Made by a program: the position numbers and the translations under genes. A stretch of DNA of 64,000 nt from positions 248,001 to 312,000 of the forward strand of contig NZ_NNRM01000039.1 in assembly GCF_002252525.1 (NCBI RefSeq), in the 5' to 3' direction. Source of the stretch: Brucella pseudogrignonensis. GTDB taxonomy: Bacteria > Pseudomonadota > Alphaproteobacteria > Rhizobiales > Rhizobiaceae. The notes beneath the pieces were generated by a model. That model saw only the letters and a list, made by a program, of their open reading frames with translations. It was not told where the DNA came from and searched no databases. This document shows, piece by piece, positions 8,462-17,539 of this stretch. The stretch's first letter is position 1, and every line of letters begins with the position of its first letter.

Positions 8462-8713
8462 ATGCCCTTCAATATCAATGATCCTACCGTCGATGCGTTG
8501 CTGGATCAAATAATGAAACAAAGTGGCGTCCGAACAAAAGTCGGTGCGATCCGCATGGCACTACAGCATGAAGCTGATCGTCTCAGCCACCAGACGCCCT
8601 TGCGAGACAAGCTAGCAGCGATCCGTGCGAAAAAAAGGCGGGTTCTGGGTACAGCTGTTCCTGACGTGAACCATAAGCAACAGATGGATGAGTTGTGGGA
8701 GGAAGAGGATTGA
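8462..8713 (+). CDS. VapB-type antitoxin
   Basis: 83-aa antitoxin of the Rv0623-like/VapB group. The N-terminal ribbon-helix-helix-like part (NINDPTVDALLDQIMKQSGVRTKVGAIRMALQHE) would bind the operator, and the acidic C-terminus (QQMDELWEEED) would wrap the toxin. The ATG at 8462 follows GAAAGGATG. Its stop overlaps the TTG start of the toxin gene (TTGA), the coupling typical of such pairs. The module sits between two IS6 relics, suggesting it arrived horizontally. Confidence 0.88.
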   Translation: MPFNINDPTVDALLDQIMKQSGVRTKVGAIRMALQHEADRLSHQTPLRDKLAAIRAKKRRVLGTAVPDVNHKQQMDELWEEED

Positions 8714-9138
8714 GTTTTGTAGATGCCTCCATCATTGTTGCTATTCTAAATGAAGAGCCGGGGTATCAGGAAATCGAGAAGCGGCTAAATGAGGAGAAGA
8801 AGGGCCTGTATGTTTCTCCCCTTGTTCGTTTTGAGGCTACGATGGCGATTGCACGTATCTCAATAGAGGCCGCCAAAGGTAAGGTTGACCGGTCGGCTAT
8901 CATAGCGGAAGCGAAAGCTATCGTTGACGAGATAATTGACGTGCTGGATGCCAAAGACATTTCCATCGATGCGAAAGTCGGCAACCTCGCAACCGAGGCT
9001 GCAATACACTATGGAAAAGTGGCCGGCCATAAAGCTAAGCTGAACTTTGGTGACTGTTTTGCCTACGCTGCGGCCAAAGCATACCGACTGCCGCTTCTAT
9101 ATAAAGGCAATGATTTTTCAGAAACTGATTTGGCTTAA
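8710..9138 (+). CDS. VapC-type PIN-domain ribonuclease toxin
   Basis: 142-aa PIN-domain toxin that is expected to cleave RNA. Conserved acidic residues are visible: Asp in the opening SFVDASIIVAIL, Glu in RFEATMAI, Asp in NFGDCFAYA and Asp in KGNDFSETD, spaced as in VapC proteins. The best start is TTG 8710, because the PIN fold begins at FVDAS; an ATG at 8695 would add residues overlapping the antitoxin gene. All catalytic positions look intact, so the pair is probably functional. Confidence 0.9.
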   Translation: MSFVDASIIVAILNEEPGYQEIEKRLNEEKKGLYVSPLVRFEATMAIARISIEAAKGKVDRSAIIAEAKAIVDEIIDVLDAKDISIDAKVGNLATEAAIHYGKVAGHKAKLNFGDCFAYAAAKAYRLPLLYKGNDFSETDLA

Positions 9139-9875
9139 CGATTTTCCGAAAAGCCGCCAGAGAACGACTCGCGGATATTTCCATTGAGATTAATATAGTC
9201 GCGATATTGTCCAAACATATACAAGGAAGAAACATCGACTCTACTGGATTGTGTTGCGAAGATATGAGTTGAACGGAGGATGGGTTCTCTCTGGGCGCAA
9301 TTATGCTGCGAGTGCTTTGGAGTGTTGTTTGGTAGAGAGTGCATTTGCGCTGAAACGATGCCTTTTTGTTTACACATCCTGTGAACGCGTTCTATACCGG
9401 CGAGCGTGATACCGGCTGCCGTTTCTGACTTGAAACCAAGCACGAAGCGTGTGGGTCGTGTTATGCGACGGCGATCCTGCTCAATCATGTTGTTCATGTA
9501 TTTGCTGGAGCGAATGACAATAGGTCTGCCGATCTGTCTAAGCCGGTTCTCTGCATCACATTGTAGAACAGTAATCCTATTGGTCTCGTTTCCATCGATG
9601 CTGATGCACACTGGCCTGCCATCGCACGCTATATGTACAGCCGCTCGCCTTTGACCTTGATGTACGTCTCATCGCGGTTGCATTTGCGTGTTACCTGACG
9701 CTTTTCCGATTGAACAGTTCAAGCAGTTTTGCACTGAAGCAGATGACCCAGCTGTGGACGGTTGAATGATCGAGATCAATGCCACATTCCGCCATCATTT
9801 CCTTCAGATTGCGCAGGCTCAAATTGAAAGCCCAGATAATATCAGTCATCCATTGACCAACAGCTTGCAACAAAA
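9135..9875 (-). pseudogene. IS6-family transposase remnant
   Basis: Two frames read on minus. The 5' piece (9691-9873) carries QWMTDIIWAFNLSLRNLKEMMAECGIDLDHSTVHSWV, the N-terminal zone of IS6/IS26-type transposases. The 3' piece carries DETYIKVKGE-like codons, then SIDGNETNR and DAENRL...RPIVIRSSKYMNNMIEQDRRRI, which are C-terminal DDE-domain signatures. The centre is deleted and the end is frame-shifted, so the element is dead. It lies directly after vapC, and a further fragment precedes vapB. Confidence 0.8.
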
Positions 9876-10405
9876 ACCGGCCGAGGGACGCGCTAAATTT
9901 GCTCCAGCCCCGACCGCGGCTTTCGATGTCAAGGCAAGCCTAAGCGATCTCATCACGGTTGCGCCGCCGCAGAGACGCTCTGGAACGATGGCCGAAATTA
10001 AGAGGTTGAAGATTAACAAACGAGATGGTTTGAAGGACCTTTTGCAGTTGCCAACTCCAAGAAAGCATCGCTCTGCCGAGCCTATCGCCAAACCTCGCCC
10101 ACAATCTCCGTTTTCTACTCCAGATAACCCATCAAAGGTTTGCGGTCCATGTCATGAACAAAAATGGTCAGCAGGATAAGCTCGCTGTTGTTTGTTCGCG
10201 CGAAGAATACCGCCCCCCCCACGGAACGAGCAGGAAGATCGATTGTCCCCACAGGTATCACAAGGATAAATTATGAGTCGTCTTTGAGGCATAAAACCCA
10301 ACGAATGCAGGGTTTATCGTTCTACATTAAGAAGAGATGGTGCTTCGCTCGCATCCTTTCGATGAGCAACAAGGGCGAGCGGGCCATCTCCGGCGCCAGA
10401 TCGCG
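9876..10405. other. Gap without convincing gene
   Basis: About 530 bases between the IS6 remnant and rnhA. A plus-strand frame continues from the transposase antisense region to 10179, but it begins inside the IS relic and has no ribosome binding site. Nothing else supported. Confidence 0.4.
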
Positions 10406-10921
10406 CTATGCAACGACGCCGTCATCGGACGCTGGATTATTCAGCCGTGTAGCAAAAGCCGTTTGAGCCGCATTGCGTGCCTGCCTGTCAGCCAGTTCGT
10501 TGCCGATCACACCAGCGTGGCCCTTGCACCATGTCATGGCCACATGCGGGTAGCGTTCTAGAAGGTGATCGAGTTTCCGCCAGATCTCCATGTCAGGAAT
10601 GGTGCGCCGCCGGAGGTGACGTTTTGCCGTAAGCCGCTTCCAGCCATTGTTTCGCCAGATCGCTCTCCAGCGATGGCAACCCTCCATGACATAGGCGGAG
10701 TCGGTCCAAAGCGTGACCGCGCAAGTCGGCATGGCGGTGGCGATCCAGTTCATCGCATTCAGCACGGCAAGAACTTCGAAACTGTTGTTGGATATGCCCG
10801 GTGCACTGCCAGACGCAGCATATCGCTGACAATTGCCCTCGTAGACAATGAATGCCCAGCCCCCCGAGTGCGAAGCAACGTCAAAGGAACCGTCCGTATG
10901 GATGTGGTAGCTGCTGTCCAT
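10406..10921 (-). CDS. Ribonuclease HI family protein
   Basis: 171-aa RNase H fold enzyme expected to cut RNA in RNA:DNA hybrids. Active-site residues are seen in order: Asp in HTDGSFD (about residue 10), Glu in NNSFEVLAVLNAM (about 48), Asp in TLWTDSAYVMEG (about 73), His in WCKGHAG and Asp in GNELADRQA. The GNELAD end is diagnostic. Length is near that of RnhA. It may be an accessory copy in addition to a housekeeping rnhA, given its position beside mobile-element debris; that is inference. Confidence 0.88.
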   Translation of the reverse strand: MDSSYHIHTDGSFDVASHSGGWAFIVYEGNCQRYAASGSAPGISNNSFEVLAVLNAMNWIATAMPTCAVTLWTDSAYVMEGCHRWRAIWRNNGWKRLTAKRHLRRRTIPDMEIWRKLDHLLERYPHVAMTWCKGHAGVIGNELADRQARNAAQTAFATRLNNPASDDGVVA

Positions 10922-11448
10922 AATGACGTGATAGCACTGGTTCGTGGGTTGATCGAGCCGTTTCTATCGTCGGCGCCGGACCCGGTCCGGCTTGGTGATC
11001 TGTCTGCTGAGAGAAAGACCAGCGAGGCGAACCAGCTGCACCTATGAGTTTCGAGGTGTCGTCGGCTGCCGTTCTCACCGGATAAAGACGCACGCGCAAG
11101 CAAAAGACAAAAATTTGTCGGGAAGCGTAGGTCAGCACGTACGACAGGCGTCACTTTCCTATTCGCGCCTTGCGGCTCTAATTCCCTGATTGAATTTCTG
11201 TCGCAAGCTTAAGGTGTCACAGTCTGGCCAGAGCGAGGGATCTACGCGCGCCGATCATATTCGCTTGCCATGTCCGCGCCAGTATTACAGTCAAATTTCC
11301 GGCAAGTCATAAAATATGCGGCTAGGTTTGGTTGAGTTGAAAGATAAGACTAAGGAATTTCGGTTGTAAGACAGATGAACTTATGCTCAGATCATGTCGT
11401 TCGGATCTTCTTGATGTATAACCGTGAAGCATTACGAAAGGGAATTGC
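10922..11448. other. Gap upstream of glutaminase, nothing recognised
   Basis: About 530 bases between the divergent rnhA and glsA genes. Overlapping short frames have no family signal. It should hold the promoters of both genes. Confidence 0.4.
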
Positions 11449-12450
11449 ATGGAATTGCTAAATCCCCTTGTCGACCCCGATGCAACATTCATCTCTACAG
11501 GCAGATTACCGCCTGCTGATCGCGTCAAAACACTCGTGACTGAGGCGTATGAGCGGTTCGGCAGCGTCGGACTCGGCAAGAACTCACAAGTATACCCGGC
11601 TCTGGCAAGGGTGCCCGAGCGCCTGTTCGGCATATGTGTGGCCGGTATCGACGGTCAACTGTTCGCCGTGGGAGATGCCGATCATGAATTCACCATTATG
11701 AGCGTCTCCAAACCATTCATCTTTGCGCTCATCTGTGATCTGATCGGCGCAACGGGTGCCCGTGAGCGGTTGGGCGTAAATGCGACAGGCCATGCTTTCA
11801 ATTCGCTTGCAGGTATCGAGCGCGACAAGGATGGGCGCACCAATCCAATGGTCAATGCCGGCGCCATTGCAACGACAAGTCTGGTACCGGGCAAGACCGA
11901 AGCCGAGAAGTGGCATTTCATTCAACAAGGCCTGTCTCGCTTTGCGGGGCGCAATCTTTCCGTCAATGAAGAGGTCTATGTTTCAGCTTCGGAAACGAAT
12001 TTCCGCAACCGGAGCATTGCCTGGATGCTGGAGAGCACCGGTCGTCTCTACAGCAATCCCGTCGAAGCGGTGGAACTCTACACGCGGCAATGTTCATTGA
12101 ACGTGAGTGCCAGAGACCTCGCAGTCATGGGTGCCACCCTGGCGCATGGGGGCGTCAATCCGCTGACAAAAGAGCAGGTGGTCAAACCTGATGTCTGTCA
12201 CTATGCCCTCGCAGTGATGCTCACTGCCGGGCTTTACGAAACGTCAGGAGACTGGCTCTACGAGATCGGACTGCCTGGCAAAAGCGGCATCGGCGGCGGT
12301 ATTGTCACTGTATCGCCCGGTAAAGGCGGTCTGGGGACATTCGCCCCACCGCTCGATGACGCCGGAAACAGCGTCAGGGGACAACTGACCGCGCAATTTT
12401 TGTCGCAACGGCTTGGGCTCGATCTGCTCATGTCGTCACCGACAAGCTAG
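11449..12450 (+). CDS. glsA: Glutaminase A
   Basis: 333-aa enzyme converting glutamine to glutamate and ammonia. It has the beta-lactamase-like serine fold: catalytic S-x-x-K in MSVSKPF (about residue 85), the NPMVNAGAIA motif, the Y/SETNFRNRS zone and the GLPGKSGIGGGI motif. Length is slightly above the usual 305-310 aa, mostly N-terminal. An MFS exporter gene follows after 50 bases on the same strand, so glutamine/glutamate handling or acid resistance through ammonia release could be linked to export; that last point is inference. Confidence 0.95.
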   Translation: MELLNPLVDPDATFISTGRLPPADRVKTLVTEAYERFGSVGLGKNSQVYPALARVPERLFGICVAGIDGQLFAVGDADHEFTIMSVSKPFIFALICDLIGATGARERLGVNATGHAFNSLAGIERDKDGRTNPMVNAGAIATTSLVPGKTEAEKWHFIQQGLSRFAGRNLSVNEEVYVSASETNFRNRSIAWMLESTGRLYSNPVEAVELYTRQCSLNVSARDLAVMGATLAHGGVNPLTKEQVVKPDVCHYALAVMLTAGLYETSGDWLYEIGLPGKSGIGGGIVTVSPGKGGLGTFAPPLDDAGNSVRGQLTAQFLSQRLGLDLLMSSPTS

Positions 12451-12500
12451 GACTGGACTGTATGGATTGATCTGGCTGACGGCGAGAGGGGATATCGGTA

Positions 12501-14114
12501 ATGGCAGTTTCTACACCCGCTTCACACTCCGAAGAACGCACTTCGTGGATTCCAATGGTCGCTATCGCCTTCGGCCAGGCCATCATGTCTTTCAATGTTG
12601 CCTCCCTACCGGTCGCATTGGGTGGCATGGTCGAAAGCTTCGACGTTGCGCCAACAGTCGTTGCCACAGGCATCGTGGCCTATTCCATGATTGTCGCAGG
12701 CTTCGTGATGTTGGGCGCCAAACTTGTGCAACGTTTTGGTGCCTTGCAAGTCTTCCGACTGGCCGTCATCATATTCGGCCTTGCACAGATCCTGATGACA
12801 TTTAGTCCCAACGCAACCGTCATGATTACGGCGCAAGCGCTGTGTGGTGCAGCAGGTGCGGTCATCGTCCCTGCACTCGTTGCCCTGATAGCGGAGAATT
12901 ACCAAGGCAATCAACAGGCAACCGCTCTTGGCGCACTCGGGTCTGCGCGCGCTGGTGCCGGTGTTCTGGCCTTCCTGATCGGTGGCGTTCTTGGAACCTA
13001 TATTGGCTGGCGCCCAGTTTTCGGTATCCTCATTGCTGTATCTGTGCTGGTTCTAGTTCTCAGCTTCCGGTTGAAGCCAGATCGGGGGCGGCCAGATGTG
13101 AAAATCGATCTGGTCGGCGTTGCGCTCGCTGCGGCAGCCATCATCTCAATCAGCTTCGGATTTAACAATCTGAACGGCTGGGGACTCATGCTCGCACGTC
13201 CAACGGCTCCTTTCAATGTTCTGGGGCTCTCCCCTGCACCGATCCTCGTCGTCGCCGGTATCGTATTGGGGCAGGCATTCTTTCTTTGGACCCGTCGCCG
13301 CGAAGCCCACAACAAGACGCCCCTGCTGCCACTGCAGGTGTTGGATTCACCGCAGGAGCGTGCCGCGGTATTTGCCATGTTTGCGGTCGTTGCGCTGGAG
13401 GCTGCGCTGAATTTCTCGGTCCCGCTTTATATACAGATCGTCCAGGGACGCTCGCCACTTGCAACTGCGGTCGCCATGCTTCCGTTCAACCTGACGGTCT
13501 TCTTCGCTGCAATGCTGATCGTGAGGACCTATGGAAAACTCACGCCACGGCAGATCGGTCGTTTCGGCTTCGGGCTCTGTGCTGTAGCGCTTATCTGGCT
13601 GGCCTTTGTCGTCCGTAACGACTGGAGTTCCGTTCCGGTCCTCTTTGGCCTGATCCTGTTCGGCATCGGACAAGGGTCACTTGTCACGCTTTTATTCAAT
13701 GTGCTGGTGACGGCTTCACCAAAGGAACTTGCCGGAGACGTTGGTTCCTTGCGAGGAACCACCAACAACCTTGCAGCCGCTGTCGGTACTGCCGTCGCAG
13801 GAGCCCTTCTCGTCGGCCTGCTCAGCAGCGCCGTCATGCGGCAACTGGCTCAGAACCCGACCTTGCCCATAGAGATTCAAACGGAGGTTAATCTCGACAG
13901 CATCACGTTCGTCAGTAATGATCAGCTGGAAAGTGTCATTAACGCGACATCGGCTAGCCCAGAGCAGAAAGCAGAAGCATTACGGATCAATACAGAATCT
14001 CGCCTGCTTGCCCTTAAGATCGGCTTCCTCATCATGGCGGGCCTCGCTCTCGTCTCGATCCTTCCCGCCAGCCGATTGCCCAACTATCGGCCCGGGGAAA
14101 TCCCCGAACCATAG
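12501..14114 (+). CDS. MFS transporter, 14-span DHA2-like
   Basis: 537-aa inner-membrane transporter with about 14 hydrophobic segments, as in the DHA2 drug:proton antiporter group. Helix-4/5 region shows ALCGAAGAVIVPALVALI and GSARAGAGVLAFLIGGVLGTYIGWRPVFGI, equivalent to motif C (GP-x-GG type). A hydrophilic loop before the last span is unusually long (residues about 455-500). It is located 50 bases after glsA and likely in one transcript. Substrate unknown. Confidence 0.88.
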   Translation: MAVSTPASHSEERTSWIPMVAIAFGQAIMSFNVASLPVALGGMVESFDVAPTVVATGIVAYSMIVAGFVMLGAKLVQRFGALQVFRLAVIIFGLAQILMTFSPNATVMITAQALCGAAGAVIVPALVALIAENYQGNQQATALGALGSARAGAGVLAFLIGGVLGTYIGWRPVFGILIAVSVLVLVLSFRLKPDRGRPDVKIDLVGVALAAAAIISISFGFNNLNGWGLMLARPTAPFNVLGLSPAPILVVAGIVLGQAFFLWTRRREAHNKTPLLPLQVLDSPQERAAVFAMFAVVALEAALNFSVPLYIQIVQGRSPLATAVAMLPFNLTVFFAAMLIVRTYGKLTPRQIGRFGFGLCAVALIWLAFVVRNDWSSVPVLFGLILFGIGQGSLVTLLFNVLVTASPKELAGDVGSLRGTTNNLAAAVGTAVAGALLVGLLSSAVMRQLAQNPTLPIEIQTEVNLDSITFVSNDQLESVINATSASPEQKAEALRINTESRLLALKIGFLIMAGLALVSILPASRLPNYRPGEIPEP

Positions 14115-14403
14115 AGCCTCGCTAAGGATGAGTGTGCCTTTATTGCCATTTTTCGGGTCGATAACACCCGTTGTGATGGGACATCCCTTGGGAAACATAC
14201 GGCATGACAGAGAAAGCTCGTTCGGCGGACCATTCGCGCTGTCTTACTATTGGGGAGCGCCGGCTAACCCGACACGGACTTTTGGAGGGCACGCTGTCGA
14301 TTACCGAAACATGCAGACTCTGACCGCGATACATTGTCTTTAAGCGCACTTGCTCGCATTGCTATTTGCAGCCTGCTGTCAACCGGCACAGGAGCTCCTC
14401 CGT
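14115..14403. other. Gap after the MFS gene
   Basis: About 290 bases with no recognisable gene or clear terminator. Confidence 0.35.
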
Positions 14404-14755
14404 CTACGTGTCCGCCGGACAGAAGGATACAACCGCCAATTCCGCAAGCGTGGCGTTGAGCGGCGTGCCGGACACAGTGACGGTGATGATGAAGGATAGC
14501 AAGTAGCCATCTATCCTGAGTCGTAGTCGTACGGCGATGTTAGCAGCCGCATCATAAGGCCCATCATTGCCGCGCGGTCGACCGGTATAGGTGGTAAACT
14601 CCTTCTCAAGTGCTTGCAATGCAGGATCGGCCGTCGCGTCGATCTGCAATCTCAGGCGCTCGATGAGCTGGATGCTCTATTCGTCGAAGTTGGCAATGCG
14701 TGGCACCAGCCCTTTCGGATGCAGGCTGAGCCGCGTCCGAGCACCGTTCGAGACC
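14404..14755 (-). pseudogene. Remnant of XRE/MmyB-like transcriptional regulator
   Basis: Minus-strand codons read LSLHPKGLVPRIANFDE, then an in-frame TAG, then SIQLIERLRLQIDATADPALQALEKE and, at the end, LRLRIDGYLLSFIITVTVSGTPLNATLAELAVVSFCPAD. This is the C-terminal ligand-binding half of XRE-family regulators with an MmyB-like domain, which typically end in a FGTPVDVTLSELAIE.FFPAD-type segment. The helix-turn-helix half is absent and the TAG falls where Trp is usual, so the gene is dead. Confidence 0.6.
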
Positions 14756-15081
14756 ACTGATCACTTTAACGGTTATTGGCAGGATGTCAGTATGAGGCAC
14801 GATGCGACACGCGCAATCAAAGCCGCGGGTTTATCTCAACGAAGCGATGGGGATGGCCGCGCTGGCGGGCCAGCTTTTCCGGGAATTGCTGGAGACCCCC
14901 ATTCCTGACGGGATGGGTGCCCCCCGGACGCTTTGCTTGCAGGATGCGATGTTGAATGGCCGCTATTTCACATCGATACGGCTTTAGAACGGCATTTGCG
15001 ATGCGACCTCAACCGTCCTCCCTGTGCTACCGCGATGAGGTGGGCGGTTGATGCTCACGAATTTCATCCGATAAAGTGTCG
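14756..15081. other. Gap without supported gene
   Basis: A plus-strand 61-codon frame at 14802-14987 (with LNEAMGMAALAGQLFRELLE) is the only candidate; it has no clear ribosome binding site and no known family. It may be decayed sequence related to the adjacent pseudogene. Confidence 0.3.
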
Positions 15082-16722
15082 CTACGCGGAAACGACCCGA
15101 CTATCACTCAACAGCCCGGCTTCCTCCATTATCGGATAAGCAACGGACACGATATGCGCATTGATGCGTTTGAGATCACGCAACATATCGAGATGGATGG
15201 AGCTTGTCCGAAGGCTCTCGATCCTTCCATCACGAAGCCTTGCCAGATGCTGTTCGGAGGAAAGCTTCTCCATGCGCCGTACTTCGATCTTGATCTCCAT
15301 CAAACGCTTCGCGAGGTTGAAATCTCGAGTCGCAATGATGGTTTGGGCGGTCCGGAGATTGTCGACCGTCAGATCGAAGAGATGGGTCAGCTCCCCAAAT
15401 CCGTCCTCTGAAAACGTCAAGCCCAATGCGGCTTTCTTGGCGAGTGTCGGCAGCAGGCTTTTCTCGACAATGTCGCCGATATGTTCCAGATTAACCGCAT
15501 AATCGATCAGCTCAGCGGATCGCCTTTGATTTTCCGCGCTCATTTCCTGGCGACCGAGTTGCGAAAGATAGACCTTTACCTCCTGATGCAGAAAATCAAC
15601 ACGCTGTTCGAGCTCTGAAATGGTCGTCGCCGCAGCGGGGTCGCTGTTATGAAATGCCGAAGAGGCACGCATCAGCATACGCTCAATCAGATCACCGATG
15701 CCCAATACCTCGCGGGTAGCGCTCGCCAACGCCATCACCGGCGTCGTCAGTTGCTGTCCATCAAGAAAGCGGGGGCCTGTTTCATTTTGCTGAGGTTGGG
15801 GAACCAGTCGAAACATCAGTTTGGAGAACACGCCCGCAAGCGGCCATGCGACGATCGCAAGTACAATGTTGAACACCAGATGTGCATCGACCGGGAGCTT
15901 TATTGGTGACAACGATAAGCTCGCGGCGAGATCTGCGCCATATTGGGCGAAAGGCAGTGCGATCAGACAACCAACCGCACGAACAACCAGATTGCCCAAA
16001 GTGACCCGTCTTGCAGAGGCCTCGCCGCTCAGGGAAGCAATCACCGGCGGCACAGCGCCACCCAGATTGGCGCCAAGAACCAGAACAATGATTAAGGCGG
16101 AAGGCAAAAGGCCGGTCGCCGCAAGCGACAGGATCAGCACCACCGCTGCCAGACTCGATGATGAAATAACCGCAATCGCCGCGGAAAAAAGTAGCGCAAT
16201 TGGCCAAGCATTGTCCAGCATGGCAATGAAACTCGCCACGGCTGGAGAGTGACGCACCGGTTCCGTCGCCATGCTAAGAAGATGCAGGGAAAGCAGCATC
16301 AGCCCGACACCCATCAGCATGGTGCCGACGCCGCGCCGACTGCCCGTTGCCTTCTTTTGCATGCCTATGCCGGCGAGGATGAGCAATGGCGACATCCATT
16401 CTATCCCGGTGGAGACAATCCACGCCGTGACCGCTGTACCAACATTGGCGCCCAGCAGTACAATCTGCGCCATGCTTTGCTGGATAAATTCGCGTTCGAC
16501 AAAGGAAGCAACCATCAGTGCAGTGGCCGTGGAACTCTGAAGACCGATCGTTGCAACAAACCCGGCTGCAAAGGAACGGAGTCGCGTACTGGTGCCGCGC
16601 GCGAGCCCGGCGCGCAAGCTGGCCCCGAACGCCCGTTGGACGCCATCTTTCACCTGTGTCAATCCAAACAGTAGCAGTGCAACCGCACCGCACAGGTTGA
16701 TTATGACGATCGTCGATTCCAT
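15082..16722 (-). CDS. Na/Pi-cotransporter family protein with PhoU-like domain
   Basis: 546-aa membrane protein. The N-terminal half contains the two inverted Na/Pi repeats, with the diagnostic QSSTATALM / GANVGTAVTAW and SSSSLAAVVLIL / GANLGGAVPP motifs. The C-terminal cytosolic part (from about residue 335) is helical and PhoU-like. Bacterial members move phosphate with sodium, and some are believed to export it. It is the last gene of a minus-strand run that begins with an ABC importer, and lies 59 bases after surE. In this setting I infer that it handles phosphate released by the upstream hydrolases; direction is not decided by sequence. Confidence 0.88.
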   Translation of the reverse strand: MESTIVIINLCGAVALLLFGLTQVKDGVQRAFGASLRAGLARGTSTRLRSFAAGFVATIGLQSSTATALMVASFVEREFIQQSMAQIVLLGANVGTAVTAWIVSTGIEWMSPLLILAGIGMQKKATGSRRGVGTMLMGVGLMLLSLHLLSMATEPVRHSPAVASFIAMLDNAWPIALLFSAAIAVISSSSLAAVVLILSLAATGLLPSALIIVLVLGANLGGAVPPVIASLSGEASARRVTLGNLVVRAVGCLIALPFAQYGADLAASLSLSPIKLPVDAHLVFNIVLAIVAWPLAGVFSKLMFRLVPQPQQNETGPRFLDGQQLTTPVMALASATREVLGIGDLIERMLMRASSAFHNSDPAAATTISELEQRVDFLHQEVKVYLSQLGRQEMSAENQRRSAELIDYAVNLEHIGDIVEKSLLPTLAKKAALGLTFSEDGFGELTHLFDLTVDNLRTAQTIIATRDFNLAKRLMEIKIEVRRMEKLSSEQHLARLRDGRIESLRTSSIHLDMLRDLKRINAHIVSVAYPIMEEAGLLSDSRVVSA

Positions 16723-16781
16723 AAAACTGCTCCGACAGCCTTCTTCAGACGGTTCGCGCGACGTTGCTCATCGCAAAAGCT

Positions 16782-17528
16782 TCAATTCGGTCCCATGACA
16801 GCTAAACTCTGCGCGTCAAGCACTGTCTCCCCGAACCAGTTCAAGCGACTAACGCAAACATTGCCCCGATCAATCAGGTCATTGTCGTCACCCGCCTGCG
16901 CGGCATGCGCACGTCCACGCGGGACGATAATCTCTGTCTTGTCACCCTTCTTCGACAGGATTTCCGCCCGGGTTCCAATTTTATCGCGACCGATGCGGGG
17001 TTGAACGATTGCAGCAGGTAGACCCTCTGGCAGATTGACGCTCAACCAGTGCCCTTCCAGAAAAATCGCTTCCCGCTGCGCCAATATCCGACGGATAAAG
17101 CCGGCAAGCCAATCAGTATCGCTTTCGGCTTCTGCCGCCTGTTTGACGCGCGAAAACCCGATGGCCGGAATACCCCAGAATGTCGCCTCACGCGCGATCC
17201 CCAACGTGCCGGAATAAGCAAGATCCTCAGCGACATTGCGACCGTCATTGATCCCGGACAGCACCAGATCCGGCTTCTTCTGTCCGTCAAAAAGCCAGGC
17301 CATTGCCGCAACCACGCAGTCGGCCGGTGTCCCTGAACAGGCGTATCGGCGCTCGGTATGCTCAACCATCGTCAGCGGTCGCCCGATGGTGATCGATGCT
17401 CCGGCAGCGGTCCGCTTGCCATCAGGGGCCACCACCCAAACATCATCACTGAGGTACCGTGCAGCTCTGGCCAGCCGGTCAAGGCCTGGTGCGTCAATGC
17501 CATCATCGTTTGCAACAAGAATTCTCAT
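16782..17528 (-). CDS. surE: SurE 5'/3'-nucleotidase
   Basis: 248-aa SurE-fold phosphatase that removes phosphate from nucleoside monophosphates and related phosphoesters. The signature NDDGIDAPGL at the N-terminus (metal-binding double Asp), the SGTPADCV segment and the SGIN.G.N motif (VLSGINDGRNVAEDLAYSGT) are all present. In many alphaproteobacteria surE is next to pcm and serS; here it stands instead in an ABC-importer operon, 11 bases after an MBL-fold hydrolase gene. This is therefore probably a second, pathway-specific SurE. Start ATG 17528 opens with MRILVANDDG as in the family. Confidence 0.93.
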   Translation of the reverse strand: MRILVANDDGIDAPGLDRLARAARYLSDDVWVVAPDGKRTAAGASITIGRPLTMVEHTERRYACSGTPADCVVAAMAWLFDGQKKPDLVLSGINDGRNVAEDLAYSGTLGIAREATFWGIPAIGFSRVKQAAEAESDTDWLAGFIRRILAQREAIFLEGHWLSVNLPEGLPAAIVQPRIGRDKIGTRAEILSKKGDKTEIIVPRGRAHAAQAGDDNDLIDRGNVCVSRLNWFGETVLDAQSLAVMGPN

Positions 17529-17539
17529 TTCATCTCCAT

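Noticed and set aside
9766-10179. Plus-strand frame of 137 codons
   Set aside because: Starts inside the antisense of the IS6 transposase remnant and has no family signal or ribosome binding site.
10565-11047. Plus-strand frame opposite rnhA
   Set aside because: Antisense of a gene with complete catalytic motifs.
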